NCBI GenBank assembly: GCA_033794685.1
Contig: JARAYZ010000001.1
Source of the DNA: Lentzea sp033794685
GTDB lineage: Bacteria; Actinomycetota; Actinomycetes; Mycobacteriales; Pseudonocardiaceae
Direction: 5' to 3' (one strand)
DNA: 64,000 nt
This document shows positions 58,307-64,000 of the stretch, piece after piece (position 1 is the stretch's first letter; each line of letters starts with the position of its first letter). Both the position numbers and the translations under genes were made by a program. The notes below the pieces were generated by a model. The model was not told where the DNA came from. It was given only the letters and a program-made list of their open reading frames with translations, and did no database searches.

Positions 58307-59464
58307 TTAGAAGGTCAGACCCGGAAGTGTCGCGATCTTTATCAGTTCCTCGCGGTTCAGCAGCGGCGCGGACCTCTGCGGAACGCCCCCCAGGTCGGGC
58401 TGGCCCCACACCGCGTCGCTGAAGCGGCCGATGTTGTCGCTGCTGAGCATGATGGTCGTGCCGTCGGGGCGGATGGCGTCGACGTACAACACCTGCGCCC
58501 CTGGGGTCGTGCTCGGCAGCTGGATGCTGCGGATCCTGATGCCGTCACGTTCCTCGATGCGGCACGACGGATCGTCGCAGTTGCCCATCTCGGAGCGCGT
58601 GGTACGGCCGATCGCGATCGTGACGCCGCCGACGCCCTGCGCGTCCCGCAGCCTGGCCACGGCTCGTCGCTTGTTGTCGGGCGTGTTGGTGTCGCGGGTG
58701 AAGAACACGAACGCCTGCGCCCTGATCTCGGGGACGTCCTCGGCGGTGATGCCCGGCGGAAGCCGGTAGCCGCTCCTCAGCAACGCCGTCAGCTGGGCGT
58801 TGCGGTCGACCACACCCCCGGAGTCCTGGGACATCGCCGGTGCCGACGCCTTGTGCGGCACCGCCGCCAGGTACCCGGTCACGCCGACCCCGGCGAGCAG
58901 CGTGAACACCATCGCCCCCGCGAGCGCCGTGCGCCGGCGGACGAGCTTGGTCTTGCCCTTGCGGATCACCTCGGAGGTGTGGATCCGCGACACCGGCTCG
59001 TTCTCCAGCAGGTCGCGCAACGCGGCGAGCCCCTTGGCGGCCTGACTCTTCACCGTGCCCTCCGTCCTGCCGAGGATGCGGGCGGTCTCGGTGATGCTCA
59101 GGTCCTCCCAGTACCGCAGCACGACGACGGCGCGTTGGCCCGCGGGCAGCGCGCCGAGGGCCTGGCGGAGGTCGAGGTCCGTGGTGGCGTCCGTGACCGC
59201 GCTCTCGGGCACGGCGTCGACGATGCGTTCGCGCTGGAAGAATCCGCGCCGCGTCTCGTCGATGGCGGTGCGCACGAGCACTTTGCGGGCGTAGGCGTCG
59301 ACGCTGTCCTTGCGCACGCGCGACCAGGCCACGTACATCTTGATCAACGCGGTCTGGACGATGTCCTCCGCGCGATGCCAGTCGCCGCACAGCAAGTAGG
59401 CCGTGCGGCGCATGACGAGAGCGCGTGCGTCGACGAACTCCCCGAACTCGCGGTCGCGGTCCAA
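58307..59464 (-). CDS. Membrane-tethered SigE-family sigma factor
   Basis: The 385-aa protein starts with a complete ECF-like sigma-70: region 2 (residues about 15-80, with AEDIVQTALIKMYVAW) and region 4 (about 95-155, LRYWEDLSITETARILGRTEGTVKSQ). The sigma-E family of actinobacteria is the closest group. A basic linker leads to one transmembrane helix (about 178-200) and an extracytoplasmic domain of about 180 residues with two cysteines (NCDDPSC). Start is TTG with AGGAGGGG upstream. An independent anti-sigma gene is absent. The fusion suggests that the outside domain controls a tethered sigma factor, possibly by proteolysis. Confidence 0.85.
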   Translation of the reverse strand: MDRDREFGEFVDARALVMRRTAYLLCGDWHRAEDIVQTALIKMYVAWSRVRKDSVDAYARKVLVRTAIDETRRGFFQRERIVDAVPESAVTDATTDLDLRQALGALPAGQRAVVVLRYWEDLSITETARILGRTEGTVKSQAAKGLAALRDLLENEPVSRIHTSEVIRKGKTKLVRRRTALAGAMVFTLLAGVGVTGYLAAVPHKASAPAMSQDSGGVVDRNAQLTALLRSGYRLPPGITAEDVPEIRAQAFVFFTRDTNTPDNKRRAVARLRDAQGVGGVTIAIGRTTRSEMGNCDDPSCRIEERDGIRIRSIQLPSTTPGAQVLYVDAIRPDGTTIMLSSDNIGRFSDAVWGQPDLGGVPQRSAPLLNREELIKIATLPGLTF

Positions 59465-59517
59465 GTGCCCCTCCTCGGTCGCCGCTTAGTACGCGGCGAC
59501 CGGTTCAGGAGGTTGCC

Positions 59518-60579
59518 TCAGAAACGCGGGTGATCGCCAACGAGCTTGGCGCCGCCCTCTTCGGACTTGGTGATCTCGCCGAGCACCCACGCCGGCACGT
59601 GGCGGGCGGTGAGGACGGCCAGCGCGCGGTCGACGTCCTCGGGCGCGACGACGGCGACCATGCCGACGCCCATGTTGAACGCCTTCTCCATCTCCTCGCG
59701 CTCCACGCGGCCGCGCTGGGCGATGAGCTGGAACACCGGCGCGGGCGTCCAGGTGCCGCGGTCGAGCGTCGCGTGCAGGCCCTCGGGCAGCACGCGGGCC
59801 AGGTTCGCGGCCAGGCCACCACCGGTGACGTGGGAGAAGCAGCGGACCTCGGTCTCGGCGATCAGCGCCAGGCAGTCCTTGGCGTAGATCTTGGTCGGCT
59901 CCAGCATCTCCTCGCCGAGGGTGCGGCCGAACTCCTCGACGTGGCCCTCCAGCGGCATCCGCGCGATCTCCAGCAGCACGTGCCTGGCGAGCGAGTAACC
60001 GTTGGAGTGCAGGCCGGACGAGCCCATCGCGATCACGACGTCGCCGTCGCGGACGCGCTCGGGGCCGAGCAGCTTGGAGTGCTCGACGACGCCGACGCCG
60101 GTGCCGGAGATGTCGTAGTCGTCGTCGCCCATCAGGCCGGGGTGCTCGGCGGTCTCGCCGCCGAGCAGCGCGCAGCCGGCCTGGACACAGCCTTCGGCGA
60201 TGCCCTTGACCAGCGACGCGATCCGGTCGGGGACGACCTTGCCGACCGCGATGTAGTCCTGCACGAACAGCGGCTCGGCGCCGCAGACCACCAGGTCGTC
60301 CACGATCATGGCGACGAGGTCGATGCCGACGGTGTCGTGCTTGTCGAGCGCCTGCGCGATCGCGATCTTGGTGCCGACGCCGTCCGTGGACGAGGCGAGG
60401 ATCGGCTCCTTCCAGCGGTCGAGCTTGAGCTGGAACAGGCCGGCGAAGCCACCGATCCCACCGAGCACCTCGGGCCGGTGCGCCTTGGCCGCCCACGGCT
60501 TGAGCTTCTCCACCGCCTCGTCACCTGCGGCGATACTGACTCCGGCGGCGGCGTAGGTGGCCTTGGCGCTGTCGGTCAC
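59518..60579 (-). CDS. purM: Phosphoribosylformylglycinamidine cyclo-ligase PurM
   Basis: The 353-aa AIR synthetase performs the fifth step of purine synthesis. Landmarks are YAAAGVSIAAGDEAV, ILASSTDGVGTKIAIA, VAMIVDDLVVCGAEPLFVQDYIA, GCALLGGETAEHPG and the C-terminal HVTGGGLAANLARVLP. GTG 60579 is preferred because homologues begin near here and GGAAG precedes it; GTG 60594 is possible. purF lies 48 bp upstream on the same strand. Confidence 0.95.
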   Translation of the reverse strand: MTDSAKATYAAAGVSIAAGDEAVEKLKPWAAKAHRPEVLGGIGGFAGLFQLKLDRWKEPILASSTDGVGTKIAIAQALDKHDTVGIDLVAMIVDDLVVCGAEPLFVQDYIAVGKVVPDRIASLVKGIAEGCVQAGCALLGGETAEHPGLMGDDDYDISGTGVGVVEHSKLLGPERVRDGDVVIAMGSSGLHSNGYSLARHVLLEIARMPLEGHVEEFGRTLGEEMLEPTKIYAKDCLALIAETEVRCFSHVTGGGLAANLARVLPEGLHATLDRGTWTPAPVFQLIAQRGRVEREEMEKAFNMGVGMVAVVAPEDVDRALAVLTARHVPAWVLGEITKSEEGGAKLVGDHPRF

Positions 60580-60627
60580 GTCAACTTCTTCCACTTGGAT
60601 CTGGGATGCGTAAGGACGTACCCAAAA

Positions 60628-62133
60628 TCAGGGACGTCGGAGTGCGTCTTCGGCACCATAGCCGCTCGCCAGAACGGGAGCCGCCGAGCCCGAGACTCCC
60701 TTGAGGCCTTCGAGCAGGTGCTTGCCGATGAGCGCGTCCTGCGGCAGTTCGATCGGGTACTCGCCGTCGAAACAGGCCGAGCACAGCCGCGACTTGGGCT
60801 GTTCCGTGGCCGCGACGAGCTGCTCCAGCGACACGTACCCGAGCGAGTCGGCGCCGACCGAGCGACGGATGCCGTCGTCGTCCAGGCCGTTCGCGATGAG
60901 TTCCGCCCGTGAGGCGAAGTCGATGCCGTAGAAGCAGGGCCACTTGACGGGCGGCGAGGCGATCCGCACGTGCACCTCGAGCGCACCGGCCTCGCGCAGC
61001 ATGCGGACGAGCGCGCGCTGGGTGTTGCCGCGCACGATCGAGTCGTCCACGACGACGAGCCGCTTGCCGCGGATCACGTCGCGCAGCGGGTTCAGCTTCA
61101 GCCTGATGCCGAGCTGGCGGATGGTCTGTGACGGCTGGATGAACGTCCGGCCGACGTAGGCGTTCTTGACCAGGCCCGACCCGTACGGGATGCCGCTTGC
61201 CTGCGCGTAGCCGATGGCCGCGGGCGTGCCGGACTCCGGCACCGGGATCACCAGGTCGGCCTCGACCGGGTGCTCCTTGGCGAGGCGGCGGCCGATCTCG
61301 ACGCGGGTGGCGTGCACGCCGCGTCCGGAGATCGTCGTGTCCGGCCGCGCCAGGTAGACGTACTCGAAGATGCAGCCCTTGGGCTCGGGCGTCGCGAACC
61401 GGGTCGACCGCAGGCCGTCCTCGTCGATCGCGATCAGCTCGCCGGGCTCGACCTCGCGCACGAAGCTCGCGCCGACGATGTCCAGTGCCGCGGTCTCGCT
61501 CGCCACGACCCAGCCGCGTTCCAACCGGCCGAGCACCAGCGGGCGCACGCCGTGCGGGTCGCGCGCCGCGTAGAGGGTGGACTCGTCGGAGAAGGTCAGG
61601 CAGTACGCGCCCTTGACCGTGGGCAGCAGCTCCAGCGCGGCCTGCTCGATGCCCTTGTCGGCCGCCGCGTGGGCGAGCAGGCCGCAGAGGATGTCCGAGT
61701 CGGTGGTGGCGCCGTTGCGCTCGACGATGCCGAGACCCTTGGCCTTCTCCAGCAGCTCGGCGGTGTTCACCAGGTTGCCGTTGTGGCCGAGGCTCAGCGC
61801 GCTGCCGGTGGCCGTCGTCCGAAACGTCGGCTGGGCGTTCTCCCAGGTCGTGGACCCGGTGGTGGAGTAACGGCAGTGCCCGACGGCCACGTGGCCCTTG
61901 AGGCTCTGCAGGACCTGCTCGTCGAACACCTGGCTGACGAGACCGAGATCCTTGAAGACGACGACCTGAGTCCCGTCGCCGACCGAGATGCCGGCCGCCT
62001 CCTGCCCGCGGTGCTGCAGGGCGTAGAGGCCGTAGTAGGTCATCTTGGAGACGTCTTCACCCGGAGCCCAGACGCCGAAGACGCCACACTCCTCACGGGG
62101 TTCCTGTTCGGACTGGGAATGGTCGTCGACCAC
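60628..62133 (-). CDS. purF: Amidophosphoribosyltransferase PurF
   Basis: The 501-aa glutamine-PRPP amidotransferase catalyses the first step of purine synthesis. A short propeptide ends before CGVFGVW, the N-terminal catalytic Cys. The PRPP loop is VVVDDSIVRGNTQ. Cysteines in WPCFYGID and RLCSACFDGEYP match the ligands of the 4Fe-4S cluster of the Bacillus-type enzyme. GTG start with GGGAG upstream. A TACACT hexamer on the minus strand at 62173-62178 could be its -10. Confidence 0.96.
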   Translation of the reverse strand: MVDDHSQSEQEPREECGVFGVWAPGEDVSKMTYYGLYALQHRGQEAAGISVGDGTQVVVFKDLGLVSQVFDEQVLQSLKGHVAVGHCRYSTTGSTTWENAQPTFRTTATGSALSLGHNGNLVNTAELLEKAKGLGIVERNGATTDSDILCGLLAHAAADKGIEQAALELLPTVKGAYCLTFSDESTLYAARDPHGVRPLVLGRLERGWVVASETAALDIVGASFVREVEPGELIAIDEDGLRSTRFATPEPKGCIFEYVYLARPDTTISGRGVHATRVEIGRRLAKEHPVEADLVIPVPESGTPAAIGYAQASGIPYGSGLVKNAYVGRTFIQPSQTIRQLGIRLKLNPLRDVIRGKRLVVVDDSIVRGNTQRALVRMLREAGALEVHVRIASPPVKWPCFYGIDFASRAELIANGLDDDGIRRSVGADSLGYVSLEQLVAATEQPKSRLCSACFDGEYPIELPQDALIGKHLLEGLKGVSGSAAPVLASGYGAEDALRRP

Positions 62134-62231
62134 CGAATTGGCTCCCTCACGAATGGGGCTGGCTGCATCCCGAGTGTAAGTGGCGCACCCTGTGCTAGAC
62201 CCCCCTCAGACCCCTGGTGAGGTGATGAAAC

Positions 62232-62576
62232 TCATGCCTTCCGGCACTCTTGGAGCGTCAGCGGTAGGCCGTTCAGGTACTCGAAGCCGTCGGACACTTC
62301 CCGCGCCGCACAGATGATCTCGTCGCCCGTGTTCGCGGTCACGCCGCTCGCGAAGTCGCCCAGTTCCACGAAGGCGTCCTTGAACGCCTCGGGCTCGGGT
62401 GCGCCGGACGGCAGCTCGCCGACCGGTTTCACGTACATCCGGGTGGCGCAGATGACGTCGCTGTAGCCGTCGTAGCAGGTGTTGATCCGGGTGACCTCGA
62501 AGCGGATCTCGTCCTCCCAACGGCCGCAGCCGGTGAGGACGAGACAGGCCGCGAGCACCGCGATGATCTTGCGCAT
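62232..62576 (-). CDS. Tandem lipoprotein 4 of 4
   Basis: The 114-aa lipoprotein starts MRKIIAVLAACLVLTGCG (acylated Cys near residue 17) and ends in CRKA. The mature domain shares with its three upstream neighbours the pattern W-E-x-EIRFEV, VGELPSGAPEPE, TGDEIICAAREVS and a final C-RKA. Function unknown. Start overlaps the preceding stop by one base (TGATG). Confidence 0.8.
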   Translation of the reverse strand: MRKIIAVLAACLVLTGCGRWEDEIRFEVTRINTCYDGYSDVICATRMYVKPVGELPSGAPEPEAFKDAFVELGDFASGVTANTGDEIICAAREVSDGFEYLNGLPLTLQECRKA

Positions 62577-62911
62577 CAAGCCTTCCTGCACCGGAACAGC
62601 TCGGTGGTGATCGCGTTCGTCTGCAGCGCCCCGATGGAGCGTTGCTTGGCGAGGCAGATCACCTCGTCCCCGACCTCCACCTCGCCGTCGATCTCAGCCG
62701 GGTGCACGCTCGTACCGGTGAACTGGTCCTTCCGGTAGGCGCCGGGCAGTTCGCCGACGAGTTCCAGCCGGAGACGCGGTTCGGGAGGGGCGGTGTCGTG
62801 GAAGGTGTAGACCTCCTCCTCGGCCACCTCGAGGCGGACCTCTGCCGACCAGTCGCCCGCACAGCCCGTGAGCGCGACGCATCCGGCGAGCGCCAAGACG
62901 ATCTTGCGCAT
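62576..62911 (-). CDS. Tandem lipoprotein 3 of 4
   Basis: The 111-aa paralogue begins MRKIVLALAGCVALTGCAG and keeps EVRLEV, ELVGELPGAYRKDQ, EVGDEVICLAKQRS and the terminal CRKA. The ATG at 62911 matches the TGATG spacing of the neighbours; an ATG one codon upstream is also possible. Confidence 0.8.
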   Translation of the reverse strand: MRKIVLALAGCVALTGCAGDWSAEVRLEVAEEEVYTFHDTAPPEPRLRLELVGELPGAYRKDQFTGTSVHPAEIDGEVEVGDEVICLAKQRSIGALQTNAITTELFRCRKA

Positions 62912-63246
62912 CATGCCTTCCTGCAGGAGACGTGGGTGCGGATCACGGTCGCCTGCGTGTAGCCGTCGGTCTCCTGCCGCGCGCTGCAGCGGACCTCGTC
63001 ACCCTCACGCACCTCGCCGGAGACCTGGAATCGCTTGACGACCTGCGGTGTCAGGGTGTCCGGCTCGAGGATGTCGCCGGGCACCTCACCCACGAGTTCC
63101 ATGCGCAACGTGTCGTCCTTGCGGTCGTACCCGGCGCCGACCTCGTAGACCTTGACGATCTCGAACTCGACCTCCTGCTCCCACTCGGCCGCGCCGCAGC
63201 CGGACAGCGCCAGACATCCCAGGAGGATCACGACGATCTTGCGCAT
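62911..63246 (-). CDS. Tandem lipoprotein 2 of 4
   Basis: The 111-aa paralogue begins MRKIVVILLGCLALSGCGA and keeps EVEFEIVKV, MELVGEVPGDILEPDTL, REGDEVRCSARQETD and the terminal SCRKA. Frame and TGATG overlap are the same as the neighbours. Confidence 0.8.
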   Translation of the reverse strand: MRKIVVILLGCLALSGCGAAEWEQEVEFEIVKVYEVGAGYDRKDDTLRMELVGEVPGDILEPDTLTPQVVKRFQVSGEVREGDEVRCSARQETDGYTQATVIRTHVSCRKA

Positions 63247-63563
63247 CAAGCCTTCTTGCAGCTGTTCAGGTGCGTGACGACATTCGAGTTCCCGAACGCG
63301 TTCCCCTTCTCCTGCTCCACCTGACAGACCACCTCGTCGCCGACTCGGGCACCTTCGACCTTCGAGGCCTGCATCGACTTCTTCTTCAACATCTCGGGTT
63401 CGAGCGAACCCTTGGGCGCATCTCCCACCAGTTCGAGGTCGAAGAACTCGGTCGGGGTGCTGTTGTCGAAGGAAATGATCTTGTACCGAAGCTCCTGTTG
63501 CCACGACGCCGCACATCCGGTCAGCAACAGACAGCCGAGCAACACCGCAGCGAGCTTGCGCAT
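63246..63563 (-). CDS. Tandem lipoprotein 1 of 4
   Basis: The 105-aa paralogue begins MRKLAAVLLGCLLLTGCAA and keeps ELRYKIISF, LELVGDAPKGSLEPEML, RVGDEVVCQVEQEKG and the terminal SCKKA. It overlaps the upstream enzyme gene by one base (TGATG). Two Cys in the mature part (besides the lipid Cys) probably form a disulphide. Confidence 0.8.
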   Translation of the reverse strand: MRKLAAVLLGCLLLTGCAASWQQELRYKIISFDNSTPTEFFDLELVGDAPKGSLEPEMLKKKSMQASKVEGARVGDEVVCQVEQEKGNAFGNSNVVTHLNSCKKA

Positions 63564-64000
63564 CAGTGCCCCCGTCCGACCTGGAGGACGTCCAGCACGC
63601 GCCGATCGCCGGTCATCTCCTTGAAGTTCATCCGGTTCCAGAGCCAGAAGTAGACGACCTCTGCCTCGCCGGTCACCTGCGCGTCGCCCTCTTCGCCCGG
63701 GGCTGCGGCGCGCAGTTCGGGCACCTCACCCGCGACGAGGGAGATCAGCCACGACTCTGGAACGTCTGTGGGACGCACCGCCGCGGTGCCGGTCACCGTG
63801 CTCGGTACGTCGCCGTCGAGGTTGGCCGCGACGATCGTGCTCAGCACCTCGTCGATGCCGTCGGCGCAGAGGTCGGCATCCGTGGCCACGACCTGGCGGA
63901 CGACCGTCTGCGCGTCGAACCGGCGCAGCACCGTCTCGTGCGCGATCCGGCGGTGCCACACCCAAGCCAGATCGGGCGCGGCCGGCGAGAACGTCCACAC
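63563..64000 (-). CDS. Mycothiol-dependent maleylpyruvate-isomerase-family protein, 5' end outside window
   Basis: The visible 145 residues are the C-terminal part of a DinB-fold/MDMPI protein of actinobacteria. HRRIAHETVLRRFDAQ is the family helix with the metal His and R-x-D pattern, followed by CADGIDEVLSTI and a C-terminal SCP2-like domain (VTGTAAVRPTD, WLISLVAG, VVYFWLWNRM). Members are mycothiol S-transferase or isomerase-like enzymes. It is the first visible gene of the lipoprotein operon; the N-terminus lies beyond 64000. Confidence 0.82.
   Translation of the reverse strand: MWTFSPAAPDLAWVWHRRIAHETVLRRFDAQTVVRQVVATDADLCADGIDEVLSTIVAANLDGDVPSTVTGTAAVRPTDVPESWLISLVAGEVPELRAAAPGEEGDAQVTGEAEVVYFWLWNRMNFKEMTGDRRVLDVLQVGRGH

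Overview
This 64 kb window is ordinary chromosome from a high-GC filamentous actinobacterium. Pseudonocardiaceae (Lentzea, Saccharothrix or Actinosynnema-like) fits best. Supporting signs are mycothiol synthase (mshD), a mycothiol-dependent isomerase-family enzyme, EspG and PPE-like genes, a RsiG-type c-di-GMP anti-sigma factor, a GlnR regulator, a very long LytR-CpsA-Psr protein, and many GTG starts. I see no rRNA, tRNA, CRISPR array, phage or transposase gene.

Layout. 0-6.5 kb: serine hydrolase, membrane proteins, a DUF4241 protein, a macrodomain protein, tRNA-dihydrouridine synthase, a lipoprotein and a diguanylate cyclase. 6.6-10.6 kb: a 1,062-aa LCP-family cell-wall ligase and phoU. 10.6-15.1 kb: an unknown protein and an orphan type VII secretion cassette (WXG-like protein, DUF3558 lipoprotein, PPE-like protein, EspG). 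15.3-19.2 kb: pstSCAB. 19.4-21.1 kb: mshD and glnR. 21.2-25.1 kb: hydrolase, LmeA-like protein, thioredoxin ThiX, DUF4395, CysA sulfurtransferase and SseC, the last three behind a cysteine-rich leader peptide. 25.1-25.75 kb is gene-free and holds a nested inverted repeat and a tandem repeat. 25.7-31.6 kb: nitrobindin-like protein with a 32-aa membrane partner, pxpBC behind five operator-like palindromes, a secreted chitinase with a DasR-type site, and pabC. 31.6-37 kb: nur, ygfZ, a BKACE enzyme, rsiG, an MFS transporter, an unknown protein and DUF3073.

37-50.7 kb: an old-yellow-enzyme oxidoreductase, a pentapeptide protein, and a complete myo-inositol catabolic locus. Nine genes iolG-iolE-SBP-permease-ATPase-iolC-aldolase-iolB-iolD run on the minus strand, divergent from a LacI regulator plus mmsA/iolA, with two palindromic operators between them. 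50.9-52.5 kb: two small HTH proteins and a small membrane protein. 52.5-57.9 kb: tctCBA tripartite carboxylate transporter divergent from a CitA/CitB-type two-component system. 57.9-64 kb: arfB, a membrane-tethered sigma factor, purM, purF, and an operon of one mycothiol-dependent enzyme gene (cut by the window end) plus four tandem paralogous lipoproteins.

From memory, the order phoU-pst-mshD-glnR-lmeA-thiX-cysA-sseC-nitrobindin-pabC-DUF3073-purM-purF matches Mycobacterium tuberculosis Rv0821c back to Rv0808. The inositol, citrate and other genes are then accessory DNA placed between conserved neighbours.

Regulatory reading. At least eleven genes have a TAnnnT -10 hexamer ending 6 or 7 nt before an ATG or GTG, with no Shine-Dalgarno, which indicates leaderless mRNAs. 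pstS and phoU each carry an 11-nt direct-repeat PHO box, both 27 nt upstream of the predicted -10. All functional statements are read from sequence and family knowledge; no database search was run.
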